Assembly (NCBI GenBank): GCA_024707255.1
Contig: JANQAC010000002.1
Location: 1,358,001 to 1,422,000 of the forward strand
Reading direction: 5' to 3'
Source of the DNA: Asticcacaulis sp.
Lineage (GTDB): Bacteria > Pseudomonadota > Alphaproteobacteria > Caulobacterales > Caulobacteraceae
Length of the DNA stretch: 64,000 nt
In this document: in pieces, positions 46,269-56,003 of the stretch
How positions within the stretch are numbered: position 1 is the stretch's first letter
Layout: each line of letters starts with the position of its first letter
Notes under the pieces: model-generated
Seen by the model: the letters and a program-made list of their open reading frames with translations, nothing else
Databases searched by the model: none
Told to the model about the DNA's origin: nothing
Position numbers and translations under genes: made by a program

Positions 46269-46587
46269 TAACTCGTCTTATGTTGGTTTGTTTTTCTGGT
46301 CACCACCCGAAAAGCCCCGTCACCGCTTCTGGTGAGCGATTGTCCGGCGTCAGGTGCGTGACGTGCGTAAAACATAGACTGCCAGTCGCCTGCAAGCCAA
46401 GCGAAACTTCAAGCCTAAACTTCAAGGCAGGGCATCCCGGTGCGTTGACAAGAAAATCCTTGAAACGAATAAATTCCCTTTGTAACAGCCTTATTCGTGC
46501 CGTAAGACACAGCCACATATGGCGGCCCTGGGGCTGACTGCGACTTGCGAGCCCTGTTCCGGCCTCGTCTACAGGATAGATATAGCG
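46269..46587. promoter_or_regulatory. Divergent gap tpiA-ppiD with a sigma-70-like promoter
   Basis: No gene seen in 319 bases. A likely ppiD promoter is TTGACA (46445-46450), 17-base spacer, AATAAA (46468-46473), which leaves a leader of about 110 bases. The 10-base AAACTTCAAG is directly repeated, 13 bases apart, near 46407-46430. The tpiA promoter must also lie here. Confidence 0.5.
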
Positions 46588-48516
46588 ATGATCACCCTCT
46601 TCCGAGAATTCACCAAGTCATGGGTTTTTAAAGGCTTGATGGTCCTGCTGGTCGCCTCGTTCGCCATTTTCGGCCTGCGGGATGTGTTCGGCAAGATGGG
46701 TGGCGACAAGGTCATTGAGGCCGGTGACCGTTCCGTCTCGGCCAATGAATTCAAGTCGAAGTTCGAACAGTACAAACAAGGCTATTCCGAACAGAATCAG
46801 GGGCAAACCCTCAGCAACGACGAATTCGTCGAAAGCGGACAGCATCTCCAGATGCTGAACGAACTGGCTGACCAGACGGCCTTCGCCGCGTGGCTTGATT
46901 CGATCGGCGTGAAGCCCTCCGCCAAGATGATCGTCGCTGAAATCGCCAAGATCCCCGCTTTCTTCAACAACGTGACCGGTCGCTTCGACAAGGACACTTA
47001 CCGGATGATGCTGGCCCGCAACCAGATGACCGAAAAGCAGCTCGAAGACGAGATCGCCGACCAGATCGCCAGCCAGCAGTATTTCACCGCCGCCGTCGCC
47101 GGCTTCAAGGCGCCGCGTATCTACGCCGCCTCGCAGGCCGCCATGACCCTGCAAAACCGCGATGCCAGCATCTTCGTCGTCAATGAAAAGAACATTACGA
47201 TGCCGGCGCCGCCAACCGATGCCGATATCGCCGCCTTCTACAAATCGCGCCTTGAACAATTGCAGATGCCGGAACTTCGTCAGGCGTCGGTCGTGCGTTT
47301 CGATCCGAACGACTACCTGAAATCGATCACCATCGATGAAGCCGCCGTGCGCAAGATGTACGATGACCGCCTGAAGACCCTGGTGACGCCGGAAACGCGT
47401 TCCTTCGTGCAGGTCACCACGCAGTCGGCCAGCGATGCCAATGCCATTTCAGCCGCCCTCAAGGCCGGCCAGACGCCGGAACAAGCCGCCAAGGCCCACA
47501 AGGGCCAGGTCATCACCTATGACCAGAAACCCCAGACCGCCGTGCCCGACGCGAAGATTGCCGCCGCCGCCTTCGGCCTGAAAACCGGTGAGGTGTCCGG
47601 CGCTATCCAAGGCGAACTGGGTTATGCGGTCATCAAGATGGGCGACATCAAGACGGGTGCCACGCCCTCCTATGAAAGCGTCCATGCCCAACTGGCCCAG
47701 GACTATGTCAAGGAACAGGCCGCCAACCGCGTCAACAAGGACTCGAATACCTTCTCCGACGCTATCCGCGCCGGCAAGGACTTCAACGCTACGGCCAAAG
47801 ACCTGGGCCTGACTGTCGTCAAGCTCGAACCGATGACCGCGCAGGGCCAAACCAACAATCCGCAGGTCAACTACTCGAAATTCGCCGCCCTGGTGAAGGC
47901 CATCTACGACCTGCCGTCGGCCGGTTCGGCCTCCGATGTCGAGGAACTCGGCGAAGGCCAATATTTCGCCGTCCGTCTCGACGCCGTGAAGCCCGCCGGC
48001 GCCCCGCCGCTCGAACAGATCAAGGGTGAACTGGCGCAGTACTGGATGGCTGAAAAGGTCGCCGGCCTGGTCCAGGCCAAGGCCGACGAAGCCCTGGCCC
48101 GCCTGAAAAAGGGCGAATCCTTCACCGCCGTCGCCGCCAGCCTCAATGCGCCGATCAAGCCGCTCAATGGCCTGAACCGCGCCATGGTCCAGCAGTCCGG
48201 CCTGCCTCAGGCTCTCGCCGGTCGCATCTTCGGCGGCGAAGCGAACGAGAATTTCTCCGTGCCGCTCAACCAGGTGAATATCGCCGTCGGTCATATCGAC
48301 GCCATCCACCAGGCCGATGCTCAGCAAGCCAATACGATGTCGACCGCCATCCGCGGCCAGATGACGCAAAGCATCCAGCGCGATATCGCCCTGACCACGC
48401 GAAATGATGCCCGCAATGTCGTCAAGACGCAGCTCTATCCCAATACCGCCGTCGTGGCGCTCGGCGTCACCCCGCCGGACCCCAAGACGATCAAGACCGA
48501 AAAGAAACTGAAGTGA
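46588..48516 (+). CDS. ppiD: PpiD/SurA-type peptidyl-prolyl isomerase, membrane anchored
   Basis: 642 residues from ATG 46588. One N-terminal membrane segment (FKGLMVLLVASFAIFGLRDVFG) anchors a periplasmic chaperone with SurA_N-like helices (EFKSKFEQYKQGYSEQ; NELADQTAFAAWLDSIGV), a parvulin-like middle (AAFGLKTGEVSGAIQGELGYAVIKMGDIKTG) and a long C-terminal helical part. It helps fold secreted and outer-membrane proteins at the Sec translocon. Its stop overlaps the trpE start, so trpE is read from this transcript. Confidence 0.92.
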   Translation: MITLFREFTKSWVFKGLMVLLVASFAIFGLRDVFGKMGGDKVIEAGDRSVSANEFKSKFEQYKQGYSEQNQGQTLSNDEFVESGQHLQMLNELADQTAFAAWLDSIGVKPSAKMIVAEIAKIPAFFNNVTGRFDKDTYRMMLARNQMTEKQLEDEIADQIASQQYFTAAVAGFKAPRIYAASQAAMTLQNRDASIFVVNEKNITMPAPPTDADIAAFYKSRLEQLQMPELRQASVVRFDPNDYLKSITIDEAAVRKMYDDRLKTLVTPETRSFVQVTTQSASDANAISAALKAGQTPEQAAKAHKGQVITYDQKPQTAVPDAKIAAAAFGLKTGEVSGAIQGELGYAVIKMGDIKTGATPSYESVHAQLAQDYVKEQAANRVNKDSNTFSDAIRAGKDFNATAKDLGLTVVKLEPMTAQGQTNNPQVNYSKFAALVKAIYDLPSAGSASDVEELGEGQYFAVRLDAVKPAGAPPLEQIKGELAQYWMAEKVAGLVQAKADEALARLKKGESFTAVAASLNAPIKPLNGLNRAMVQQSGLPQALAGRIFGGEANENFSVPLNQVNIAVGHIDAIHQADAQQANTMSTAIRGQMTQSIQRDIALTTRNDARNVVKTQLYPNTAVVALGVTPPDPKTIKTEKKLK

Positions 48517-50030
48517 TCGGAGAGGCCGTGACTTTTGCCGCCAGCGAAGGCGCCTTTACCAAAGCTTATGAGGCCGGCAAGCCTTATATCGTTTGCCGCA
48601 AGCTGATCGACGACCTGGAAACGCCGGTTTCCGCCTATCTCAAGCTGTCGCGCAGCCGCCCCTACTCCTTCCTGTTTGAATCCGTCGAGGGCGGCGCGCT
48701 GTCAGGCCGCTACTCGATCATCACCTTGTCGCCCGATCTCGTCTGGCGCTGTTTCGGTGAAAAGGCCGAACTGGCCACCGGCGCCGATATCGCCAGGGCC
48801 AATTACACGCCGGAAGAAAAGCCGACTCTGGATAGTTTGCGCGCCCTCGTTGCCGCCAACCGCATGGACATCCCCGAAGGTCTGCCACCGATGGTCTCCG
48901 GCCTGTTCGGCGTCTTCGGCTATGACATGATTCGCCTGATGGAACCGCTCGGCGCTGCCAATCCGGACCCGCTCAACCTGCCGGACGCCTGCCTGGTGCG
49001 CCCGTCGGTCATCTGCGTGTTCGATAATGTGGCGCATGAAATCCTGCTGGCCAGCCCGGTCTGGCCGGATGAGCGCCAGGCCCAGGACGCCTATAGCGCG
49101 GCCCTCGGCCGGCTCGATTCGGTCGAGGCCGATCTGCGCGTGCCGCTGGCCGCCCAGCCAACGGCCACGGACCATCGCCAGGAACCGCTGATGTCACCGA
49201 CCTCGGCGCTCGATTACGGCCGCATGGTCGAGGCTTCAAAGGAATATATTGCCGCCGGCGACATCTTCCAGGTCGTGCCCAGCCACCGTTTCGAGGCGCC
49301 GTTCCATCTCGATCCGTTCTCGTTCTATCGTTCCCTACGCCGCCACAACCCCTCGCCCTATCTCTATTATCTCAATTTCGGTGACTTCCAGTTGGCCGGC
49401 TCCTCGCCGGAAATCCTGGTGCGTGTACGCGACGGCAAGCTGACCATCCGCCCGATCGCCGGCACCCGTCCGCGCGGCAAGACGCCGGAACAGGACAAGG
49501 CACTGGAACTGGAATTGCTGGCCGATCCGAAGGAACTTTCCGAACACCTGATGCTGCTCGATCTCGGCCGCAACGATGTCGGCCGCATCGCCAAGCCGGC
49601 CAGCGTGCGCGTCACTGAAAAGTTCGTTATCGAGCGCTACAGCCACGTCATGCACATCGTCTCCAATGTCGAAGGCGATGCGCCGGATGATATCGATGCC
49701 GTGGATGCACTCCTGGCCGCCCTCCCCGCCGGCACGCTCTCCGGCGCGCCCAAGGTCCGCGCCATGGAGATCATCGATGAACTGGAATCGGTCAAACGCG
49801 GTGTCGTCTATGGCGGCGGCGTCGGCTATATCTCAAGCGGCGGCAGCGTCGATATCTGCATCGTCCTGCGCACGGCGCTCTTCAAGGACCGTATGATGTA
49901 CGTCCAGGCTGGCGCCGGCGTGGTGGCCGACAGCGTGCCCCAGACCGAGTATGAGGAAACCTGCCACAAGGCCGGCGCGCTAATCAAGGCCGCCCAGGAC
50001 GCCTGGCGCTACAATTACCAACAGAACTAA
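48513..50030 (+). CDS. trpE: Anthranilate synthase component I
   Basis: 505 residues. Converts chorismate with ammonia to anthranilate, the first tryptophan step, together with TrpG. The feedback-site region LKLSRSRPYSFLFESVEGG is near the N-terminus; the chorismate-binding domain has PSHRFEAPF, SSPEILVRV, PIAGTRPRGKTPEQD, LLDLGRNDVGR and AGTLSGAPKVRAMEIIDELE. Start is GTG 48513, overlapping the ppiD stop; GTG 48528 is an alternative. It is separated from trpG by an oppositely directed small gene. No leader peptide or attenuator is possible at this overlap. Confidence 0.96.
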   Translation: MIGEAVTFAASEGAFTKAYEAGKPYIVCRKLIDDLETPVSAYLKLSRSRPYSFLFESVEGGALSGRYSIITLSPDLVWRCFGEKAELATGADIARANYTPEEKPTLDSLRALVAANRMDIPEGLPPMVSGLFGVFGYDMIRLMEPLGAANPDPLNLPDACLVRPSVICVFDNVAHEILLASPVWPDERQAQDAYSAALGRLDSVEADLRVPLAAQPTATDHRQEPLMSPTSALDYGRMVEASKEYIAAGDIFQVVPSHRFEAPFHLDPFSFYRSLRRHNPSPYLYYLNFGDFQLAGSSPEILVRVRDGKLTIRPIAGTRPRGKTPEQDKALELELLADPKELSEHLMLLDLGRNDVGRIAKPASVRVTEKFVIERYSHVMHIVSNVEGDAPDDIDAVDALLAALPAGTLSGAPKVRAMEIIDELESVKRGVVYGGGVGYISSGGSVDICIVLRTALFKDRMMYVQAGAGVVADSVPQTEYEETCHKAGALIKAAQDAWRYNYQQN

Positions 50031-50038
50031 ACGGAAAA

Positions 50039-50407
50039 TTACCGTGCGGATTCGCTGCCGACTGGCAATGCTTCTTTGACGGCCTCATTCGGTGTGCTGG
50101 ACAGCTCAAAGTCGGCCTTGCCGGCGGGCGCGACCGGTTTGGCCACCGCGGCAGGCTTTCCTGCATTGGCGCTGATCAGCGGGCTTTTCGTGTAAACATA
50201 GGCCAGCAAGGTCGCCGCGCCGATAAAGGCGCATCCAGCCAGCAAAGACAAGACACCGGGCAGCCGGTAACGGGAAGGCGACCGCAACAGACCCTGTGCC
50301 GCGTCCAGACGCTCGTCAAGGCGCCCTTCTGGTCGCCCCTCAAGCGGCACCGTCTCCGCGATGTCCCGAATCGTTTCCATGAGCGGAAGCTTAAGCATAT
50401 TTGCCAC
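50039..50407 (-). CDS. Hypothetical single-pass membrane protein inside the trp cluster, opposite strand
   Basis: 122 residues. A charged cytoplasmic N-terminus (IRDIAETVPLEGRPEGRLDERLDAAQGLL), one membrane segment (LPGVLSLLAGCAFIGAATLLAYVYT) and a periplasmic tail rich in Ala and Pro. No recognised family. It converges on trpE (stops 9 bases apart) and diverges from trpG with 79 bases between starts. Its opposite direction splits trpE from trpGDC. Confidence 0.62.
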   Translation of the reverse strand: MANMLKLPLMETIRDIAETVPLEGRPEGRLDERLDAAQGLLRSPSRYRLPGVLSLLAGCAFIGAATLLAYVYTKSPLISANAGKPAAVAKPVAPAGKADFELSSTPNEAVKEALPVGSESAR

Positions 50408-50434
50408 GCCGCAAAAGACTTCTGACGTTTAGGC

Positions 50435-50463
50435 TTGGAAAGCACAGCACTTTTGCTTACATA
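50435..50463 (+). promoter_or_regulatory. Candidate promoter for trpGDC
   Basis: TTGGAA (50435-50440), a 17-base spacer and TACATA (50458-50463), 24 bases before the trpG start. Needed because the gene before trpG is on the other strand. Confidence 0.4.
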
Positions 50464-50486
50464 CGGCTGGAATATGGAGGGTGCCA

Positions 50487-51080
50487 ATGATCCTGGTCAT
50501 CGATAATTACGACAGCTTTACCTACAATCTCGTCCACTACCTCGCGGAACTGGGCGCGGAAACGCAGGTCTGGCGTAACGATGCCCTGAGCGTCCAGGAC
50601 GCCCTGGCCCTGAAACCGCAAGCCATCCTGCTGTCGCCCGGCCCCTGCGCGCCCGATCAGGCCGGCATCTGCCTGCCGCTGCTGCGCGCCGCGCCGGAAG
50701 ACATGCCGGTACTCGGTGTCTGCCTCGGTCATCAATCCATCGGCCAGGCCTATGGCGGCGATGTCATCCGCGCCAAGACCCTGATGCACGGCAAGACCAG
50801 CCAGATACATCATAATAATAAAGGCATTTTCAAAGACTTGCCCAATCCTTTTACAGCGACACGTTATCATTCGCTGGCCGTAAAGCGCGAGACCCTGCCC
50901 GATGATCTGGAGGTCACCGCCTGGACCGAGGACGGTGAGATCATGGGCGTCCAGCACAAGACGCGCCCGATCCATGGCGTCCAGTTCCACCCGGAATCGA
51001 TCGCCACCGAAGGCGGCCATCAGTTACTGGCCAATTTCCTCAATCTGGCCGGTATCGAAAGCCACAACCTGTATGTCTGA
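50487..51080 (+). CDS. trpG: Anthranilate synthase component II (glutamine amidotransferase)
   Basis: 197 residues from ATG 50487, with GGAGGG five bases upstream. A class I glutaminase supplying ammonia to TrpE (and possibly to PabB for folate). Signatures: [34 protein letters not shown], nucleophile Cys in [17 protein letters not shown], and catalytic His-Glu in [14 protein letters not shown]. The stop overlaps the trpD start by 8 bases. Confidence 0.95.
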   Translation: MILVIDNYDSFTYNLVHYLAELGAETQVWRNDALSVQDALALKPQAILLSPGPCAPDQAGICLPLLRAAPEDMPVLGVCLGHQSIGQAYGGDVIRAKTLMHGKTSQIHHNNKGIFKDLPNPFTATRYHSLAVKRETLPDDLEVTAWTEDGEIMGVQHKTRPIHGVQFHPESIATEGGHQLLANFLNLAGIESHNLYV

Positions 51081-52089
51081 CGCTTTCAAGCCCCTGCTGG
51101 CCAAGCTTGCCGAAGGTCAGACCCTCAACGAAGACGACGCCGAGCAGTTCTTTTCCGCCTGCCTGCGTGGTGAACCGACGCCCGCCCAGGTGGCCGCGGC
51201 CGTCACCGCTATCCGTATTCGCGGCGAAACGGTCGGCGAAATCGCAGCCTGCGCCCGCGCCATGCGCAAGGCCGCCATCCATCTGGAGCATCCGTATGAC
51301 GTCATTGATGTCTGCGGCACCGGCGGTGATGGCCTGCACACGCTGAATATCTCGACCGCCGTCGGTTTCGTGGCGGCAGGTGGCGGGCTGAAAGTGGCCA
51401 AGCACGGCAACCGCGCCATTACCTCCAAATCCGGCACGGCCGATGTGCTGGCGGCGCTGGGCGTCAATATCGACGCCACGCTCGAACAGCAACGCCGGGC
51501 CCTTGATGAGGCCGGCATCTGCTTCATGTTCGCGCAATCGCATCATGGCGCCATGCGGCATGTCTCGCCGATTCGCCAGCAACTCGGCTTCCGCACCATC
51601 TTCAATCTGCTGGGACCACTCAGCAACCCCGCCGGTGCCAAGCGTCAGGTCGTAGGCGTCCCCTCGCCGCGCTTTGTCGAACCCATCGCCCAGGCGCTGG
51701 GCCAATTGGGCGCCGTCAAGGCATGGTCCGTCCATGGTTCCGGCCTAGACGAACTGACCACGACGGGCGAAACCGATGTCGCCGAATGGCGCGATGGCTT
51801 TGTCCGCCTGTTCAAGATTACCCCGGAAGCCGTGGGCCTGCCCCGCGCGGCTTTGGCCGATATCACCGGCGGTGCGCCGGAGCACAACGCCGCTGAACTG
51901 GCCGCCCTGCTTGACGGCAAGAAAAGCGCCTACCGCGATATCGTGATGCTCAACGCTGCCGCCGCCTTCCTGGTGGCCGATACGGTCGAGACCCTGCGCG
52001 AAGGCGTAGAAAAAGCGGCCAAAGTCATTGACGATGGCCGGGCCAGACGGGCGCTCGACACACTCATCGCCACTACCCAGGCGGCGTAA
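51073..52089 (+). CDS. trpD: Anthranilate phosphoribosyltransferase
   Basis: 338 residues. Couples anthranilate to PRPP, the second tryptophan step. The PRPP-binding [17 protein letters not shown], the anthranilate-site [21 protein letters not shown], and [30 protein letters not shown] are intact. ATG 51073 lies inside the last codons of trpG; the frame is open further upstream but overlaps trpG deeply and is not conserved. Confidence 0.96.
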   Translation: MSDAFKPLLAKLAEGQTLNEDDAEQFFSACLRGEPTPAQVAAAVTAIRIRGETVGEIAACARAMRKAAIHLEHPYDVIDVCGTGGDGLHTLNISTAVGFVAAGGGLKVAKHGNRAITSKSGTADVLAALGVNIDATLEQQRRALDEAGICFMFAQSHHGAMRHVSPIRQQLGFRTIFNLLGPLSNPAGAKRQVVGVPSPRFVEPIAQALGQLGAVKAWSVHGSGLDELTTTGETDVAEWRDGFVRLFKITPEAVGLPRAALADITGGAPEHNAAELAALLDGKKSAYRDIVMLNAAAAFLVADTVETLREGVEKAAKVIDDGRARRALDTLIATTQAA

Positions 52090-52169
52090 CACTCTTATAA
52101 CGCAACTGTTGATCCCGCGTGATGACGCGGCATGTTAGGCTGGATATGACTGAACCCACAGGAGACGAT

Positions 52170-52964
52170 ATGCTGGATATTCTCGACAGGATCGCCACCT
52201 ACAAGCGCGAAGATGTCGCCACGCGCCGCGTCAAGACCACGCTGGACAATCTCAGATCCCAGATCGCGGCGGTTGGCCCCACGCGTGGCTTTGCGAAGGC
52301 TCTGGTTGCCAACAAGCAGCCAAACAGCCTCTCCCTGATCGCCGAAATCAAGAAGGCCAGCCCGTCAAAGGGCCTGATCCGCGAGGACTTCGACCCCAAT
52401 TACCTGGCCCAGTGCTATGAAGCCGGCGGCGCATCCTGCCTGTCGATCCTGACCGATAACCCCAGTTTCATGGGCCACGAATCACACTTCCAGTCAGCCC
52501 GTGCCGCCGCGTCCCTGCCCTGCATCCGCAAGGAATTTCTCGTCGATACCTGGCAGGTGACCGAATCGCGTGCCATCGGCGCCGATGCCATTCTTGTCAT
52601 CATGGCGATGATCGATGATTCCCTGGCCGCCGACCTGATCGATACCGCGCATCATTATGGCATGGATGCGCTCGTCGAGGTCCACAATGCCGAGGAAATG
52701 GCGCGGGCGCTTAAGCTGAACTCCAAACTGATCGGCATAAACAACCGTAATCTCAGGAATTTTCATGTCGATTTGGCGGTCACCGAAGCGCTGGCGCCCA
52801 TGGTATCGAAAGAGCATATCCTGGTGGCGGAAAGCGGTATCTTCACGCCATTCGATGTCAAGCGGCTGGCTCGTACCGGCGCCACGGCCATGCTGGTAGG
52901 CGAAAGCCTTATGCGACAGGGCGATGTGACGGCGGCGACAAAAAATCTCTTGTCGTTAGCTTGA
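52170..52964 (+). CDS. trpC: Indole-3-glycerol-phosphate synthase
   Basis: 264 residues from ATG 52170 (GGAGA upstream). Closes the indole ring in tryptophan synthesis. Catalytic motifs: [46 protein letters not shown] (catalytic Lys), [24 protein letters not shown], and [15 protein letters not shown]. No fused TrpF. trpF, trpB and trpA are not in this window. The stop codon overlaps the -35 box of the lexA promoter. Confidence 0.96.
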   Translation: MLDILDRIATYKREDVATRRVKTTLDNLRSQIAAVGPTRGFAKALVANKQPNSLSLIAEIKKASPSKGLIREDFDPNYLAQCYEAGGASCLSILTDNPSFMGHESHFQSARAAASLPCIRKEFLVDTWQVTESRAIGADAILVIMAMIDDSLAADLIDTAHHYGMDALVEVHNAEEMARALKLNSKLIGINNRNLRNFHVDLAVTEALAPMVSKEHILVAESGIFTPFDVKRLARTGATAMLVGESLMRQGDVTAATKNLLSLA

Positions 52965-53014
52965 CATTAACAGGAACACATATAGAACATCAGGCATAGG
53001 TTCATGACTTGTTC
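52961..53014 (+). promoter_or_regulatory. lexA promoter with two LexA (SOS) boxes in opposite orientation
   Basis: TTGACA (52961-52966), 16 bases, TAGAAC (52983-52988). A reverse-strand SOS box GAAC-ACATATA-GAAC (52974-52988) covers the -10, and a forward box GTTC-ATGACTT-GTTC (53000-53014) lies just past the expected transcription start. Both match the alphaproteobacterial consensus GTTC-N7-GTTC exactly. Confidence 0.85.
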
Positions 53015-53052
53015 CCGAAAATTGGGGGACAGGCGCTGCTTGAGGTTTTGCC

Positions 53053-53754
53053 ATGCTGACGACCAAACAACGCGAACTCCTGATGTTCATTCATGAACGG
53101 ATCAAGGAGACCGGCGTGTCTCCCTCCTTCGACGAGATGAAGGAGGCGCTCGATCTGGCATCCAAGTCGGGCATTCACCGGCTCATCACGGCCCTTGAGG
53201 AACGCGGCTTCATTCGTCGTCTGGCGCATCGGGCACGGGCGCTGGAAGTCATCAAACTGCCGGATCAGGCCACCGCCTCGGCCCCGCCGCGTGGCCGCCA
53301 GGCTTTCGTGCCGCAGGTGGTGGAAGGCAGCAGACCCGTTCCCGAAGCCCCCAAAGCGGTCAATGACGACACACGCGAACTGCCGCTTCTGGGCAAGATT
53401 GCCGCCGGCGTGCCGATAGAGGCCATGGGTCATGAACGCGACCGCCTGCATATTCCGGAATCCATGCTGGGCGCCGGCGAGCATTATGTCCTCGAAATCG
53501 AGGGCGATTCCATGATCAATGCCGGCATTCTCAATGGCGACTATGTCGTCATCAAGAAAACCGACACGGCGCAGTCCGGCGAGATCGTCGTGGCCCTGGT
53601 CGATGATGAAACTGCCACGCTCAAGCGCCTGCGCAAGAAGGGGGCGTCGATCGCCCTGGAAGCCGCCAATCCGAACTACAAGACGCAAATCTATAATGAT
53701 GGCCAGGTCAAGGTTCAGGGCCGTCTCGTCGGCCTGATGCGCAAGTACCACTAA
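53053..53754 (+). CDS. lexA: LexA SOS repressor
   Basis: 233 residues. The N-terminal winged helix starts [29 protein letters not shown] with the recognition helix [19 protein letters not shown]. The C-terminal peptidase has the self-cleavage site Ala118-Gly119 (KIAAGVP), nucleophile Ser153 (EGDSM) and Lys191 (ATLKRL). RecA filaments trigger cleavage and release of DNA-repair genes. Two SOS boxes on its own promoter indicate autorepression. Its last 4 bases overlap comEC on the other strand. Confidence 0.97.
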   Translation: MLTTKQRELLMFIHERIKETGVSPSFDEMKEALDLASKSGIHRLITALEERGFIRRLAHRARALEVIKLPDQATASAPPRGRQAFVPQVVEGSRPVPEAPKAVNDDTRELPLLGKIAAGVPIEAMGHERDRLHIPESMLGAGEHYVLEIEGDSMINAGILNGDYVVIKKTDTAQSGEIVVALVDDETATLKRLRKKGASIALEAANPNYKTQIYNDGQVKVQGRLVGLMRKYH

Positions 53755-55913
53755 AGGGAAGCGTCGCCTTCGGCCTCGGATGGCCGAGACCAGTAGCGAT
53801 TGCCTCTCAGGGGCTGGGCGGCCTTGATCGCCCAGCCCTTTTCTGTACGCGTCAGTTCCAGCGCGCCAAGGGTGCGGAAATCACTGGCGGTGATGTGATT
53901 GACGTTGCCGCATTGGGCGGGCCACTCCCCCATTGGATTACGCATGACCACCAGATCGCTGGCAAGGCACAACTCAGTCAGTCGCTCCGCTTTCGGCGGT
54001 TTATTGCTGAACCAGAACCCGATCCGGACCGGATTTTGCGGCAAGGGGACGCAAGCGTAGCCCTTGCAGGCGTAGTTTTGATCCCTGGAAGGGTCATCCA
54101 GCGCTTTCAGGCCATAGTGCTGAGTCCATTGCTCAAAGCCATATTGCCGGACCCTGGAGCGCACGACATAAGCACTATACCCTACACGGATCGCCGCATT
54201 GCCGCCCTCAGGATCGATCCACACATCCGGCGCCACGACTCGCGGCCACCACAGGATAGCCGTCGCCGCCAGCAGGCCGGCCCAGCGCGCCTTACCGCGC
54301 ACCAGGCAAACCCACAGCAGACCGACAAAGGCTATGCCCAGCACAAAGGGCGGCGCGCTGGGCCAGTTGATCACGGCCTGAGGCAGGTCGGAAGTCAGGG
54401 CGGCAATGCGCTCGATCAGCCACAAGCCAAAACCCGCGACGCGCAAGGCTATGCCGCCCAATGGCGTGGCGCTGAAAACCGTCCCCAGGGCCAGGGCTGG
54501 CATGACGATGAAGGCCGTCACCGGCGCCTCGAACAGGTTTGACAGCAGGCCATAGACCGAAAACCGGTTGAAATAGGCAATGGCGAAGGGCGTAGTGGCG
54601 GCCGTGGCGACCACCGAGGCCAGCAATGACAGCCACAGCCCACGAAACGCCGACTGGATCGCCTTCACCCACATCGGTACGCTGATTTCACCCACAGGGG
54701 GCTTAAGGCTTTCCGCCAAGGCCAGCAATGCCGCCGTGGCGCTGAAGGACATCTGGAAACCAGGCTGAATTACGGCTTCCGGCGTCAGACAAATGACCAC
54801 GATGGCAGCGATCGCCAGCGCCCGCAGACTGAGCGCGCGCCGGTCGAGCAGAATGGCGCCAAACGCCACGCAGGCAACCACCGCCGAGCGCACCGCCGGC
54901 GCGGGGGAGCCTGACAGGGCAAGATACAGAAGAATACAGATAATACTCAGACCCGCCGCCCATTTCTTGACCGGCACATGCAGGGCCAGCCACGGCACGC
55001 AGGCCATCAGCCCACGCAAGGCAAAAAAAATAAATCCGCCGACAATCGCCATATGGACGCCGGAAATCGACAGAATATGCGCCAGCCCGGAATCGCGCAT
55101 GTCCTGGATCAGGCTTTGCGGGATAAAATTTTCATGTCCGGTTACCAGCGCCGCCGCGAAACCGCCAATGGCGCGGCCATTCTGCCAATCCGGGGCCGTG
55201 GCCTCAACCAGTCGCCCGGTAATAGACCAGCGCAGACGATTGAGCTTCATCACGAGGTCCAGCCGCCAGCCATGCGGCGGCGAGGCGATAATCCGCGGCA
55301 CGCCTGGCACAAGCCCGACGCCGCCGATGCCCTGATACCAGGCGCTGCGAGCAAAATCATAGCCGTCCGGCATATTGGGTGGTGGCGGCGGATTGAGAAT
55401 GGCGAAGGTCGATATGGCGTCTCCCGGCCTGATTGCCACCGCCTCCAGCGTGCCTGGCCGCAATGATACCCTCAGCCGCAAAGGCGTGCTTTCCGGACGG
55501 ACGCCACGCATGGCAATAGGCGCCAGCAAAAGTCGTGGCTGGTCCTCGCTCGGCGACACCACGTCGATCACATATGCCTGAAGCGTATAATTGCTCACCT
55601 CCGAGCTTAAAACCGGCGCTTTCACATGCTCGGTCCTCAGCTTGCAGACCGCGGCGCCAAGTGCGAAAGACGCCAGAAGGATCAACACACTGACAAGGTG
55701 ACCATTCGCACCATACCGGCGCGCCATTGCCAGCGCGATCAGGCATATCACTGCCGGCAGCAGCACCCACCATAGGCCAGGCTCGAACGGCAGGTTGAGA
55801 TAGATGGCCGCCCCCGCTCCCATGGCCACCGGCAGCCACAGGAACAAGCGTCCTGTTTGCAGGGCCATCGCGGCCTCGGTCCGGCTTTTGAGGAAAACGA
55901 TTACGGAATTCAA
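53751..55913 (-). CDS. comEC: ComEC/Rec2-family DNA-uptake channel protein
   Basis: 720 residues with about ten membrane segments. An N-terminal DUF4131 region and the Competence domain ([33 protein letters not shown]) that forms the channel for single-stranded DNA in natural transformation. The C-terminal metallo-beta-lactamase part found in full ComEC is degenerate: [20 protein letters not shown] shows no HxHxDH metal site. Adjacent to lexA, convergent with a 4-base overlap; such lexA-comEC neighbours are common in alphaproteobacteria. Competence itself cannot be inferred from this gene alone. Confidence 0.9.
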   Translation of the reverse strand: MNSVIVFLKSRTEAAMALQTGRLFLWLPVAMGAGAAIYLNLPFEPGLWWVLLPAVICLIALAMARRYGANGHLVSVLILLASFALGAAVCKLRTEHVKAPVLSSEVSNYTLQAYVIDVVSPSEDQPRLLLAPIAMRGVRPESTPLRLRVSLRPGTLEAVAIRPGDAISTFAILNPPPPPNMPDGYDFARSAWYQGIGGVGLVPGVPRIIASPPHGWRLDLVMKLNRLRWSITGRLVEATAPDWQNGRAIGGFAAALVTGHENFIPQSLIQDMRDSGLAHILSISGVHMAIVGGFIFFALRGLMACVPWLALHVPVKKWAAGLSIICILLYLALSGSPAPAVRSAVVACVAFGAILLDRRALSLRALAIAAIVVICLTPEAVIQPGFQMSFSATAALLALAESLKPPVGEISVPMWVKAIQSAFRGLWLSLLASVVATAATTPFAIAYFNRFSVYGLLSNLFEAPVTAFIVMPALALGTVFSATPLGGIALRVAGFGLWLIERIAALTSDLPQAVINWPSAPPFVLGIAFVGLLWVCLVRGKARWAGLLAATAILWWPRVVAPDVWIDPEGGNAAIRVGYSAYVVRSRVRQYGFEQWTQHYGLKALDDPSRDQNYACKGYACVPLPQNPVRIGFWFSNKPPKAERLTELCLASDLVVMRNPMGEWPAQCGNVNHITASDFRTLGALELTRTEKGWAIKAAQPLRGNRYWSRPSEAEGDASL

Positions 55914-56003
55914 GCGGACAGGTCTCTTAATGGCGACAAAGGGCTTGGGTTGTCGGCAAAGAGAGCTATAAGACGCTCACAAAATCGTCCCCCTGATGTA
56001 TAA

